NCBI GenBank assembly: GCA_041481445.1
Contig: JBGPBV010000165.1
Location: forward strand, 1-14,554
Direction of reading: 5' to 3'
From: AA29 sp041481445
GTDB lineage: Bacteria > Acidobacteriota > Vicinamibacteria > Fen-336
DNA length: 14,554 bases
Position numbers and translations under genes: made by a program. The notes under the pieces are model-generated. The model did no database searches and was not told the DNA's origin. It worked only from the letters and a program-made list of their open reading frames with translations. This document shows, one piece after another, positions 1 through 7,974 of the stretch (position 1 is its first letter; every line of letters begins with the position of its first letter).

Positions 1-459
1 GACCGAGCGGCCGCGCGCCCTGGCCACGCGCGGCACCTGCCATCGCGCCGCCTCCGGGCTCAAGTGCGGGTCGAGGCCGCTGGCGGAGGCGGTGACGAGC
101 TCGGCCGGGATGGGCCCCGGCGCGTCCGGGTTCTCCTTCTGGAGCCGCGCCACGTCGGCGGCGATGCGATCGCGCAGCTTCTGGGAGGTCGGCCCCAGGT
201 TCGAGCCCGAGGAGGCGGTCGCGTCGTAGCCGTTGCCGGCCGCGGACGGGCGTGGCTGGAAGTATTGCGGCTGGGTGAAGGCCTGGGCGATCAGCTCCGA
301 CCCGACCACCGTCCCCTTGGCGTCGTGGACGAGGCTGCCGTTGGCGCGGGAGGGTAGGACGACCTGGGCGATGCCGGTGACGACGAGAGGGTAGACGAGG
401 CCGGTGAGGACCAGCGTGGCGACGGTCATGCGCAGGGCAACGAGTATCTCGCGTGTCAT
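1..459 (-). CDS. kdpC: KdpC, K+-transporting ATPase subunit C (3' end cut by window edge)
   Basis: KdpC is the single-span, mostly periplasmic subunit that joins and supports KdpA and KdpB in the K+ pump. The ATG at 459 opens a frame running to base 1 (153 codons seen). The family is usually about 190 aa, so the last 35-40 residues lie outside. Residues about 7-30 form one hydrophobic anchor. After it come family hallmarks: VGSELIAQ, then QPQYFQPRPSAAGNGYDA, a Ser/Gly-rich SSGSNLGPTS stretch, VTASASGLDPHLSPEAA and QVPRVARARG. A strong Shine-Dalgarno AGGAGG sits 8 nt before the ATG and overlaps the kdpB stop codon (TAGGAGG). The kdpB-kdpC gap is 12 nt, consistent with translation from the same mRNA. 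Nothing looks broken within the visible part. Confidence 0.95.
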   Translation of the reverse strand, partial: MTREILVALRMTVATLVLTGLVYPLVVTGIAQVVLPSRANGSLVHDAKGTVVGSELIAQAFTQPQYFQPRPSAAGNGYDATASSGSNLGPTSQKLRDRIAADVARLQKENPDAPGPIPAELVTASASGLDPHLSPEAARWQVPRVARARGRSV

Positions 460-471
460 GTTCGATGCCTC

Positions 472-2517
472 CTACGTCAAGCCCACGAGGGTCAGCACCA
501 CGTCGACGATCTTGATGCCGACGAACGGCGCCACCACGCCGCCCACGCCGTAGATGAGCAGGGAGCGGCGCAAGAGCGCGGCCGCGCCCATGGGCCGGTA
601 TGTCACCCCCCGCAAGGCGAGCGGGATGAGCACGACGATGATGAGCGCGTTGAAGATCACCGCGGACAGGATCGCGCTCTCGGGCGAGGTCAGGCGCATC
701 ACGTTGAGGGGCGCGATCTCGGGGAAGACGGCCATGAAGAGCGCGGGCAGGATCGCGAAGTACTTGGCCACGTCGTTGGCGATCGAGAACGTGGTCAGGC
801 ATCCGCGGGTCATGAGGAGCTGCTTGCCGACCTCGACCACCTCCAGGAGCTTGGTCGGGTTGGAGTCGAGGTCGACCATGTTGCCGGCTTCCTTGGCCGC
901 CTGCGTGCCCGTGTTCATGGCGATGGCCACGTCGGCCTGGGCCAGCGCGGGGGCGTCGTTGGTGCCGTCCCCGGTCATGGCCACCAGCTTGCCCTTGGCC
1001 TGCTCGGCCCGGATGAGACGGAGCTTCTCTTCCGGAGTGGCTTCGGCGAGGTAGTCGTCGACGCCGGACTCGTCGGCGATGGCCTTGGCCGTGAGCGGGT
1101 TGTCGCCGGTGATCATGACCGTGCGCAGCCCCATGGCCCGGAACCGGTCGAACCGCTCGCGGAGGCCGCCCTTCACCTTGTCCTTCAGGTGGACGACTCC
1201 CAGGACGCGGTTGCCTTCCGCGACGGCCAGCGGAGTGCCGCCCGACTGGGCGATGGAGGTCACCACCTGATCCAGCTCGACGGGCATCTTCCCGCCCAGC
1301 GACTCCACGTGGCGCCGGACCGCGTCCGCCGCGCCCTTGCGGAGGACGCGGCCGTCGAGGTCGCAGCCGCTCATGCGCGTGTGGGCCGAGAACGGCACGA
1401 AATGGACGGGGACGGTGTGGAGGTCGCGGGCGCGAATCCCGTACTTCTCCTTGGCCAGGACCACGATCGAGCGGCCCTCCGGGGTCTCGTCGGCCAGGCT
1501 GGCGAGCTGGGCCACGTCCGCCAGGTCCTCCGCCTTGACGCCGGGCGCGGGGATGAACTCGGTGGCCATGCGGTTGCCGAGGGTGATGGTACCCGTCTTG
1601 TCGAGCAGGATCGTGTCGACGTCGCCCGCCGCCTCCACCGCGCGCCCGCTCATGGGGATGATGTTCTTGCGGATGAGGCGGTCCATGCCCGCGATCCCGA
1701 TGGCGGAGATGAGGCCCCCGATGGTGGTCGGGATGAGGCAGACGAGCAGGGCCACGATCACGGTGACGGACAGGCGCAGCCCGGAGTAGATGCCGAAGGG
1801 GACGAGCGTCACGCAGGCGATCAGGAAGATGATCGTCATGCCCGCGAGCAGCACGTGCAGGGCGATCTCGTTCGGCGTCTTCTGGCGCTTGGCCCCCTCC
1901 ACGAGGCCGATCATCCGGTCCAGGAACGACTCGCCGGGGTTGACGCTGATGCGCACGACGATGCGGTCGGAGAGGACCTTCGTGCCGCCGGTGACGGCCG
2001 AGCGATCGCCGCCGCTCTCACGGATGACGGGAGCGGACTCGCCGGTGATGGCCGACTCGTCCACGGACGCAATGCCTTCGATCACCTCGCCGTCGCCGGG
2101 GATGATCTGGCCGGCCCCCGCCACGACCGTGTCGCCCTTGCGGAGCTGGGAGGCGGGGACCTGCTCTTCCTTGCCGTTCTTGAGCAGGCGCGCCATCGTC
2201 TCCTTGCGCAAGCCGCGCAGGGCGGCGGCCTGGGCCTTGCCCCGGCCCTCGGCCAGCGCCTCCGCGAAGTTCGCGAAGATGACGGTGAACCAGAGCCAGA
2301 GGGCCACGTTGAAGGTGAACCAGGCGGGAGCGGCGCCCGCGGGATGGGCCAGGAGGTCGCGGAGCCAGATGAGGGTCGTCAGCACGCTGCCGACCTCCAC
2401 CACGAACATCACGGGATTCTTGGCCATCAGGGCCGGCTGGAGCTTGGCCAGGCTGTCCTTGACCGCCTGCCGGACGAGCGGCCCGTGGAAGATCGAGACC
2501 GGTTGCGCGTGGGTCAT
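472..2517 (-). CDS. kdpB: KdpB, K+-transporting P-type ATPase catalytic subunit
   Basis: This is the ATP-hydrolysing subunit of KdpFABC, 681 aa against 682 in E. coli, in the inner membrane. The P-type ATPase motifs are intact. TGES is at residues 158-161 (actuator domain; the Ser is the equivalent of the inhibitory phosphorylation site known in E. coli). The membrane motif CLIPTTIGGL is at 260-269. The phosphorylation site DKTGT has its Asp at 306. The nucleotide pocket shows FSAHTRMSG from 376 and RKGA at 393-396. MITGDNP is around 468-474 and TGDGTNDAPAL at 515-525. The start ATG is 3 nt after the kdpA stop, and the stop overlaps the kdpC ribosome binding site. The gene looks fully functional. 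Confidence 0.98.
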   Translation of the reverse strand: MTHAQPVSIFHGPLVRQAVKDSLAKLQPALMAKNPVMFVVEVGSVLTTLIWLRDLLAHPAGAAPAWFTFNVALWLWFTVIFANFAEALAEGRGKAQAAALRGLRKETMARLLKNGKEEQVPASQLRKGDTVVAGAGQIIPGDGEVIEGIASVDESAITGESAPVIRESGGDRSAVTGGTKVLSDRIVVRISVNPGESFLDRMIGLVEGAKRQKTPNEIALHVLLAGMTIIFLIACVTLVPFGIYSGLRLSVTVIVALLVCLIPTTIGGLISAIGIAGMDRLIRKNIIPMSGRAVEAAGDVDTILLDKTGTITLGNRMATEFIPAPGVKAEDLADVAQLASLADETPEGRSIVVLAKEKYGIRARDLHTVPVHFVPFSAHTRMSGCDLDGRVLRKGAADAVRRHVESLGGKMPVELDQVVTSIAQSGGTPLAVAEGNRVLGVVHLKDKVKGGLRERFDRFRAMGLRTVMITGDNPLTAKAIADESGVDDYLAEATPEEKLRLIRAEQAKGKLVAMTGDGTNDAPALAQADVAIAMNTGTQAAKEAGNMVDLDSNPTKLLEVVEVGKQLLMTRGCLTTFSIANDVAKYFAILPALFMAVFPEIAPLNVMRLTSPESAILSAVIFNALIIVVLIPLALRGVTYRPMGAAALLRRSLLIYGVGGVVAPFVGIKIVDVVLTLVGLT

Positions 2518-2520
2518 GAC

Positions 2521-4236
2521 TCAGTAGACCTTTCCCGCCTGGGCGGCGAAGTGCTCGACCACCGGTCCCAGCGAGAGGGCGGGGAAGTAGGTGAGCGCTC
2601 CCACGATCAGGACGACGCCCACGAGCAGTGCCGCGAAGAGCGGCCCGTTGGTGGGGAGCGTGCCCGGCCCCGGTGGCGTGATCTTCTTGCCGGCCAGGGA
2701 CCCGGCCAGGGCCAGCGCGGGCAGGATCATCCAGAACCGGCCGAAGAGCATGTCCAGGCCGAGCGTGGTGTTGTACCAGGGCGTGTTGGCGTTGATCCCG
2801 CCGAAGGCGGAGCCGTTGTTGCCGGCGCCGCTCGAGAAGGCGTAGAGCATCTCGCTCAGCCCATGCGGGCCGGCGTTGTTGAGCGACGACAGGCCGTAGG
2901 GCGCCACCGCCGACCATCCCGTGAAGAAGAGGATGATGAAGGCGAAGATGAGCGCATAGAGCATCGCGTACTTCACGTCGCGCGTCTCGATCTTCTTGCC
3001 GAGGTACTCCGGCGTGCGCCCGACCATGAGCCCGGCGATGAAGACGGAGAGCACGGCCATCACCAATATCCCGTAGAGGCCGGCCCCGACGCCTCCGAAC
3101 ACGACTTCCCCGAGCTGGATGTTGAAGAGCGGCACCAGCCCGCCCAGGGGCGTGAAGCTGTCGTGCATCGCGTTCACGGCGCCGCAGCTCGCGTCGGTGG
3201 TGACGGTCGCGTAGAGGGCGGAGTTGGCGATGCCGAAGCGGGCCTCCTTGCCTTCCAGGTTGCCCGCTTGCGCCACCGGGAAGCCCTTCAGGATGGGGTT
3301 GCCGGCGGATTCTGCCCAGTAGGCGACGGTGACGCCCGCGAAGAAGAGGAACGCCATCGCTCCGAACAGCGCCCAGCCCTGCTTCTGATCGCGAGCCATC
3401 CGCCCGAAGGTGTAGGTGAGGCCGGCCGGGATCAGGAAGATCAGGAACATCGAGAAGAAGTTCGTGATCGCGTTCGGGCTCTCGAACGGGTGCGCGGCGT
3501 TCCCATTGAAGAAGCCGCCGCCGTTGGTGCCGAGCTGCTTGATCGACTCCTGGGAGGCGACGGGCCCCATGGCGATCACCTGCTTCGCGCCCTCGACCGT
3601 GGTGACCTCCTGGTACGGGGCCAGGTTCTGGATCATGCCCTGGGAGACGAAGACGAGCGCGAAGACGAACGAGATCGGCAGCAGGATGTAGACGGTGGAG
3701 CGGGTGAGATCGACCCAGAAGTTGCCGATGGTGCCGTCCCGCGTGCCTTCACCTCGCCGGGTGAGGCCACGGGCGAGCGCGATGGCGATGGCGATCCCGG
3801 CCGCGGCGGACATGAAGTTGTGCCAGGCCAGGCCCGCCATCTGGCTCAGGTAGCTCATGGTGGCTTCGCCCACGTAGCCCTGCCAGTTCGTGTTGGTGGT
3901 GAAGCTGGCGGCGGTGTTGAAGGAGGAACCGGCTTCCACCCCGGCGAGCTTCTGCGGGTTGAAGGGGAGCACCAGCTGCAGCCGCTGGATGGCGTACGTC
4001 ACGAGCATCGTGAAGGCGCTGAAGGCGAGGACGGCGAGGCTGTACGTCGTCCACCTCTGTTCCTTCCCGTCGACGCCGGAGACGCGATAGACGAGCCGCT
4101 CGAGCCATCCGAGAGGCCCGGAGAGGAAGTGCCGGTCGCCCTCCATCACCCGGTGCATGAAGGCTCCGATCGGCTTCGTGCAGGCGAGGATGACGCCGAA
4201 AAAGAAGAGGATCTGGATCCAGCCGTTGAGGGTCAC
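2521..4236 (-). CDS. kdpA: KdpA, K+-binding channel-like subunit of the K+ pump
   Basis: KdpA is the K+-selective membrane subunit, derived from the SKT channel superfamily. It is 571 aa here (557 in E. coli). All four selectivity-filter segments are recognisable: TTNTNWQ, NGGGFFNGNAAHPFE, TTDASCGAVNAMHDSFTPL and AGNNGSAFGG. The terminal regions also fit, with MTLNGWIQILFFF at the start and many hydrophobic spans. Translation starts at a GTG (4236), which is only 3 nt after the kdpF stop. GGAAAGG lies 9 nt upstream of it, inside the kdpF end. The next gene, kdpB, begins 3 nt after the TGA at 2521-2523. This spacing points to translational coupling through kdpF-A-B. Confidence 0.98.
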   Translation of the reverse strand: MTLNGWIQILFFFGVILACTKPIGAFMHRVMEGDRHFLSGPLGWLERLVYRVSGVDGKEQRWTTYSLAVLAFSAFTMLVTYAIQRLQLVLPFNPQKLAGVEAGSSFNTAASFTTNTNWQGYVGEATMSYLSQMAGLAWHNFMSAAAGIAIAIALARGLTRRGEGTRDGTIGNFWVDLTRSTVYILLPISFVFALVFVSQGMIQNLAPYQEVTTVEGAKQVIAMGPVASQESIKQLGTNGGGFFNGNAAHPFESPNAITNFFSMFLIFLIPAGLTYTFGRMARDQKQGWALFGAMAFLFFAGVTVAYWAESAGNPILKGFPVAQAGNLEGKEARFGIANSALYATVTTDASCGAVNAMHDSFTPLGGLVPLFNIQLGEVVFGGVGAGLYGILVMAVLSVFIAGLMVGRTPEYLGKKIETRDVKYAMLYALIFAFIILFFTGWSAVAPYGLSSLNNAGPHGLSEMLYAFSSGAGNNGSAFGGINANTPWYNTTLGLDMLFGRFWMILPALALAGSLAGKKITPPGPGTLPTNGPLFAALLVGVVLIVGALTYFPALSLGPVVEHFAAQAGKVY

Positions 4237-4239
4237 GTT

Positions 4240-4329
4240 CTAGAACCTTTCCGGTCGCAGCAGCGCGTAGAGCAGATAGCCGAGGAGGAGCAGCGACAGC
4301 ACGATGCCGACCACGTATTCGAAGCTCAT
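4240..4329 (-). CDS. kdpF: KdpF, small stabilising subunit of the K+ pump
   Basis: This 29-codon gene reads MSFEYVVGIVLSLLLLGYLL then YALLRPERF. The pattern of one hydrophobic helix followed by Y-L-x-x-A-L-L-x-P-E-x-F is the usual KdpF signature. KdpF is a single-span lipid-like peptide that stabilises the KdpABC complex in the membrane (known for E. coli). The position directly before kdpA, a 3-nt gap, and GAGG about 6 nt before the ATG all support the call. Confidence 0.93.
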   Translation of the reverse strand: MSFEYVVGIVLSLLLLGYLLYALLRPERF

Positions 4330-4336
4330 CACGTCC

Positions 4337-4420
4337 TCAGAGCCGTTCCAGGCCCTTCACGTAGAGCCAGGAGGCGATGAAGAAGATCAGGGTCAAGCCG
4401 ACGTAGGCGAGGTCCTTCAT
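4337..4420 (-). CDS. 27-aa single-span membrane peptide at the head of kdpFABC
   Basis: A 27-codon frame reads MKDLAYVGLTLIFFIASWLY then VKGLERL. It has one hydrophobic helix (about residues 5-20) and a charged end resembling the peptide ends of other tiny membrane subunits. It starts at ATG 4420 with GAGG about 8 nt upstream, overlapping the stop of the preceding gene. It ends 7 nt before the kdpF start. The stop-GAGG-ATG layout is the same as for the neighbouring kdp genes. I recall similar short ORFs (hydrophobic, ending in C/G-x-E/D-R-L) ahead of kdpF in other high-GC genomes, but cannot check. It could be a further small subunit or regulator of the pump, or a divergent duplicate of kdpF. 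Function is unknown. Confidence 0.72.
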   Translation of the reverse strand: MKDLAYVGLTLIFFIASWLYVKGLERL

Positions 4421-4430
4421 CGATCGATCC

Positions 4431-5420
4431 TCATTTCCTTCCCAGGGGGACGTCGACGTCCACCTGGAACGTCCACAGCATCGCGCGGCCGCCGGGCTGG
4501 AGAGCCTTGTCGAAGAAGAACACGGGGCCGGTCAGAAGCGAGATCGTGTCCGTGAAGTAGAAGTACACGCCCACCCCGCCCGCTCCGAGGACGTTCTTCC
4601 CCGTCTGGACGTCCGCCGTCACGTTGATCTTCTTGAGGCCCTTCACGCCGACGTTGATGTCGGGAGAGAAGATGCCCGCCATGAATCCCGTCCGGACGAC
4701 GTTGCCTTCGCTGTTCGTGAACAGGGACTCGGTCCCGAGGCCGTGATACAGGCCGGCGGCGATGTAGCCGGTGCCCCCGATGGCCTTCTGGGCCATGAAG
4801 TGAAGGACGTTGTAGTCGGTCACGCCCTCCTTGAAACCCAGGTTGTAGATGCCCGCGCTCAGGGAGGGTGAGCCCTTGAACAGCGACGACTCGGGAGTGC
4901 ACAGCTTCGCGTTCACGAAGAAGGGGTCCTGGCTCGGAAGGAGGAAGTCGAACCCGACCTCGGCCTGGACCTTCTTCGACGGCAGCACGCCCATGGTCAG
5001 GCCGGTGTCGATCGGATAGTTTGGCGCGCCCGCGCTTCCGGCGGCGGGGCCCTTGCCGAAGTACGTGTCGTAGGTGACGTGGGGGACACCGAAGGCCTGG
5101 CAGTTCGCCGTAGACGGGGCCCAGTACGTCGTGCTGGGAGTGGCGCGTGCCGCGGCCGGGGACACGAGGACGGCCAGGACCGCGAGAGTCCCCGAAGCCC
5201 GACGCATCGGGAAGCGCAGGATGCGCGCGGCTCGGATGGCGCCGACCGGACGCCGGGCGTCCTCGTCGCGGAGGCGCCGGGTGATCCAGGCGAGCCAGGC
5301 CACGAACAGGACCGTGACCATGGACGAGATGGAGTGGACGAGCCAGGGCGACGCGGAACTGCGTCCCGCTCCCGGCCAGGTAATCGCGTAGAGAAGCGGA
5401 GTCAGCATCAGCACGACCAC
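4431..5420 (-). CDS. Putative membrane-anchor plus secreted beta-barrel-like protein, first gene of the kdp operon
   Basis: I do not recognise the family. The frame is 329 codons from GTG 5420 (or 325 from ATG 5408). Residues 1-55 hold two hydrophobic stretches (about 3-15 and 33-47), the second followed by WITRRLRDED, an inner-membrane-like topology. At residue 72 (ATG 5207) a classic signal peptide begins: MRRASGTLAVLAVLVSPAAA then RA, with an ARA/T cleavage site. The remaining about 235 residues alternate polar and hydrophobic, are rich in Gly, Tyr and Phe, and end in strand-like WTFQVDVDVPLGRK, as in outer-membrane barrels. The true product may therefore be 258 aa from 5207, with the upstream coding stretch being a separate or fused small protein. 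Codon use upstream of 5207 is as GC3-rich as elsewhere, so that part also looks coded. It lies 10 nt before the 27-aa gene, in the same operon. An outer-membrane role in K+ entry is only inferred from position. Confidence 0.7.
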   Translation of the reverse strand: MVVLMLTPLLYAITWPGAGRSSASPWLVHSISSMVTVLFVAWLAWITRRLRDEDARRPVGAIRAARILRFPMRRASGTLAVLAVLVSPAAARATPSTTYWAPSTANCQAFGVPHVTYDTYFGKGPAAGSAGAPNYPIDTGLTMGVLPSKKVQAEVGFDFLLPSQDPFFVNAKLCTPESSLFKGSPSLSAGIYNLGFKEGVTDYNVLHFMAQKAIGGTGYIAAGLYHGLGTESLFTNSEGNVVRTGFMAGIFSPDINVGVKGLKKINVTADVQTGKNVLGAGGVGVYFYFTDTISLLTGPVFFFDKALQPGGRAMLWTFQVDVDVPLGRK

Positions 5421-5578
5421 GCACAGTGCACGGGCCTTGCCCAGTCGAGTTCTGGTCTAAGCCATTCTGGCCGTGGACTTTGAGGCAGTGGGCCATCGTG
5501 CCGAATGCACGGCGGGGGCGGCGGCGCCATGCGATGTGCAACGCGAGACGGCGCGCGGAACCAGGGCCACAATACCGC
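5421..5578. other. Divergent intergenic region between the kdp operon and the KdpD-like/KimA-like genes
   Basis: Both transcription units must start in or near this 158-bp stretch. I find no convincing -35/-10 pair, no sigma-54 site and no strong dyad. The best plus-strand match is TTGAGG with GAATGC 17 nt later (about 5480-5502), which is weak. Part of the stretch may be coding if the first KdpD-like gene starts at ATG 5534. Confidence 0.5.
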
Positions 5579-6715
5579 GTGCCGTCATCGCGGAGGAGCG
5601 GTCGTGACGCCGGCCGGCCCGACCCGGACGCGCTCCTCCGTCAGGTCCAGACCGAGGAGCGCGCCAAGTACCGCGGACGGCTCAAGGTCTTCCTCGGCTA
5701 TGCGTCCGGCGTGGGGAAGTCGTTCCGCATGCTCGACGAGGGGCGGCGTCGCCGACTGCGGGGAGAGGACGTGGTGGTGGCGGCCGTCCAGCCGTCGGCG
5801 TCGCTGCCCGTCGAAGGCCTGCTCCGCGGGTTCGAAGTGATCCCCCCTCCCGCCGCCCTGGGCCGTCCGGCGATCGACGTCGATGCCGTGCGGCGGCGCC
5901 GCCCGGAGGTGGTCCTGATCGACGGCCTCGCCTACGACAACCCGCCGGGCAGCCGGCACGCCCAGCGGTGGCAGGACGTCGAGGACCTGCTCGCGGCGGG
6001 CATCTCCGTGATCACCTCGGTCAACCTGCACCACATCAAGGAGAGACAGCCCGAGGTCGAGGCGATCCGCGGGAAGAAGACCGAGGAGTCCATCCCGGAG
6101 GCGTTCCTCCGCACCGCCGACGAGATCGAGGTCGTCGACGCCCCCGCCGAATACTGCATGACCCGGTCGCTGCGCGGGGGCGCGGCGAAGGACGGCGACA
6201 TCCCGCGGGAGGAGCGGCAGCTCTCGGAGCTCCGCGAGATGGCGCTCCTCCTGGCCGCGGAAGTCGTGGACCACCAGCTGGGCGACTATCTCCGGCGGCA
6301 CGGCGTCCGCCAGGTCTACGGGACGCACGAGAGGATCCTCGTCGGGGTGACGCCTCGCTCCAACGCCGCCGTCATGATCCGCCGCGCGCGGCGCCAGGCC
6401 GACCGCTTCCACGGCGACCTCCACGTCGTCCACGTCGAGCGGGACGGCTCCAGCGCCGCCGACCGGGCACGCGTGGCCCAGCACCTCGAGCGGGCGCGGG
6501 AGGCGAAGGCGCGGGTCGAGGTCCTGCACGGCCGGGATCCGGTGCGCGCGATCCTCCGCTACGCGCGAGAGCACGGCATCACCCAGATCTTCGTGGGCCA
6601 CAGCGACGCGTCGGGGCTGCTCGCCCGGTTCCGGCCGAATCGGGTCCAGCGCCTCGTCCAGGAAGCCGAGGGCATCGACGTGCGGATCTTTCCGCGGGAC
6701 GGAGAGGACCGGTGA
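5579..6715 (+). CDS. KdpD-type sensor protein without kinase domain, copy 1 (degenerate)
   Basis: This protein of 378 aa (from GTG 5579) matches the N-terminal cytoplasmic half of the K+ sensor KdpD and then stops. RPDPDALLRQ (13-22) corresponds to the very start of E. coli KdpD (RPDPDRLL), which favours a start nearby. GTG 5579 is chosen; ATG 5534 in the same frame would add 15 residues. Neither has a strong ribosome binding site. The P-loop GYASGVGKS is at 40-48. The segment that normally reads DELAHTN is IDGLAYDN (114-121), so the conserved Glu is Gly. NPPGSRHAQRWQDVEDLLAAG follows as usual. The C-terminal part (from about YGTHERILVGVTPRSNAAV) is a USP-fold domain. The four membrane helices, GAF and histidine-kinase domains of full KdpD are absent. 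Its TGA overlaps the GTG start of copy 2. It likely acts as a ligand-sensing partner rather than a kinase. Confidence 0.85.
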   Translation: MPSSRRSGRDAGRPDPDALLRQVQTEERAKYRGRLKVFLGYASGVGKSFRMLDEGRRRRLRGEDVVVAAVQPSASLPVEGLLRGFEVIPPPAALGRPAIDVDAVRRRRPEVVLIDGLAYDNPPGSRHAQRWQDVEDLLAAGISVITSVNLHHIKERQPEVEAIRGKKTEESIPEAFLRTADEIEVVDAPAEYCMTRSLRGGAAKDGDIPREERQLSELREMALLLAAEVVDHQLGDYLRRHGVRQVYGTHERILVGVTPRSNAAVMIRRARRQADRFHGDLHVVHVERDGSSAADRARVAQHLERAREAKARVEVLHGRDPVRAILRYAREHGITQIFVGHSDASGLLARFRPNRVQRLVQEAEGIDVRIFPRDGEDR

Positions 6716-7851
6716 GCTCCGCGCGCAAGGGCGGCTTGACGATCTTCCTGGGATACGCCGCCGGTGTCGGCAAGACCTACAAGATGCTCGAGGAGGCGCA
6801 GCACCTCCGCGAGCAGGGTCGCGACATCGTCGTCGGCTACTTCGAGCCCCACGGGCGCCAGGAGACGATCGCGAAGCTCAGCGGGCTCGAGGTGGTGCCC
6901 CGGCGCGGCATCCCCTACCGCGGCCGCCCGTTCGAGGAGATGGACGCCGACGCGATACTGGCCAGAAGGCCGGAGATCTGCGTCGTGGACGAGCTCGCGC
7001 ACACCAACGTCCCGGGGTCGCGGAGGCCGAAGCGGTGGGAGGACGTGGTCGTCCTCCTCGAGGCCGGCATGGATGTCCTGACCACGATGAACATCCAGCA
7101 CCTGGAGAGCCTCAACGACCAGGTGCGCGAGATCTCGGGGATCCAGGTGCGCGAGACCGTGCCGGACTGGATCGTCGACGAGGCGAGCGAGATCGTCGCG
7201 GTGGACCTGACGCCGCGGGCGCTCCTCAATCGCCTCGCGCGCGGAGTCGTGTACCCGGTGGAGAAGGCGGCCCAGGCGATGGAGAACTTCTTCCGGGAGC
7301 CGACGCTGGGCGCCCTGCGGGAGATGGCGCTCCGGCAGACCGCCCACGTGGTGGACGCCCGTCAGTCGCGGTCCGCGGTGGCGGGCGCGGCCGGCCCGGC
7401 CGATCCCGGCGCGGAATCGAACGAGCCACGGGAGCGCATCCTGATCCACATCACGGACGCTCCGGCCACCTCGGCCCTCATTCGCCGCGGCCGCCGCGTG
7501 GCCGACTATTCGAGGGCCGACTGCTTCGCGGTCGCGGTCGTCCCTCCCGACGAGGGCGGCGACACCCCGGGCCGCTCCCGTGACCCCTTCGAGGAGCACC
7601 TGGCCTTCGCGCGACGGCTTCACATCGACACCCGCCGGCTCCGCGCCGACGACGTGGCCCGGGCCCTCGTGGACTTCGCGCGGGGCAACGGCGTCACCCA
7701 GATCCTGGTCTCGAAGCCCCAAGGGCGTTCTCCCTGGTTCTTCTACCGGCGCGAGACGGCGCTCCGGGTCGTCGAGCTCGCGAAGGACATGCAGGTCACG
7801 GTCGTCGCCGAGCGCCGCCCCGCGGAGACCCCCAGAGGCGCGCCGGCCTGA
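6712..7851 (+). CDS. kdpD: KdpD-type sensor protein without kinase domain, copy 2
   Basis: A 379-aa protein starting at GTG 6712, overlapping the copy 1 stop by 4 nt (GTGA). It has the intact KdpD sensor domain: P-loop GYAAGVGKT (14-22), VVGYFEPHGRQET, canonical VVDELAHTN (91-99), PGSRRPKRWEDV, TTMNIQHLESLNDQV (124-138) and GIQVRETVPDWIVDEA. NFFREPTLGALREMALRQTA lies around 192-211. A USP domain starts near ERILIHITDAPATSALIRRG (241-260) and runs to about 370. The protein ends there, before any transmembrane or kinase region. Short KdpD homologs made only of this N-terminal half are known in some cyanobacteria and Deinococcus, so it need not be a pseudogene. Compared with copy 1 this looks like the conserved partner. 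The symbol refers to domain homology, not to a full KdpD kinase. Confidence 0.9.
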   Translation: MSSARKGGLTIFLGYAAGVGKTYKMLEEAQHLREQGRDIVVGYFEPHGRQETIAKLSGLEVVPRRGIPYRGRPFEEMDADAILARRPEICVVDELAHTNVPGSRRPKRWEDVVVLLEAGMDVLTTMNIQHLESLNDQVREISGIQVRETVPDWIVDEASEIVAVDLTPRALLNRLARGVVYPVEKAAQAMENFFREPTLGALREMALRQTAHVVDARQSRSAVAGAAGPADPGAESNEPRERILIHITDAPATSALIRRGRRVADYSRADCFAVAVVPPDEGGDTPGRSRDPFEEHLAFARRLHIDTRRLRADDVARALVDFARGNGVTQILVSKPQGRSPWFFYRRETALRVVELAKDMQVTVVAERRPAETPRGAPA

Positions 7852-7974
7852 GGTCGCCGGCCGGCCCAGCCCGGGATCGTGCGGACTACGCGCTCGAAGC
7901 CCGTGACGTTGCGCCGTGCGGCGGCGTCGCGTAGCGTAAGTCCCGGTGCACTCGACCAACCCGCCCCATCCGCG

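Noticed and set aside
64..357. Plus-strand 97-codon frame opposite kdpC
   Set aside because: Gly/Arg/Val-rich shadow; the minus strand encodes recognisable KdpC.
1189..4380. Plus-strand open frame of 1063 codons opposite kdpB and kdpA
   Set aside because: Composition is extreme (Arg, Asp, Glu, His and Gly-rich), with no hydrophobic core or motif. It is the antisense shadow of highly GC-rich kdpAB, whose families are certain.
5505..5840. GTG/ATG-initiated frame overlapping the start of the first KdpD-like gene, including GTG 5604 after GGAGGAGCGG
   Set aside because: The tempting ribosome binding site leads into a frame with Ser/Arg-rich, motif-free translation. KdpD homology (RPDPDALL, P-loop) is in the other frame.
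5585..6601. Minus-strand frame of 338 codons opposite the first KdpD-like gene
   Set aside because: Asp/Val/Arg-rich shadow without recognisable domains.
7852..7974. Possible promoter (TTGCGC, 17 nt, TAGCGT at 7909-7937) or c-di-AMP riboswitch before the KimA-like gene
   Set aside because: Only 3 of 6 bases match in each box, and 123 nt with no recognisable conserved pairing pattern does not support a riboswitch call by eye.
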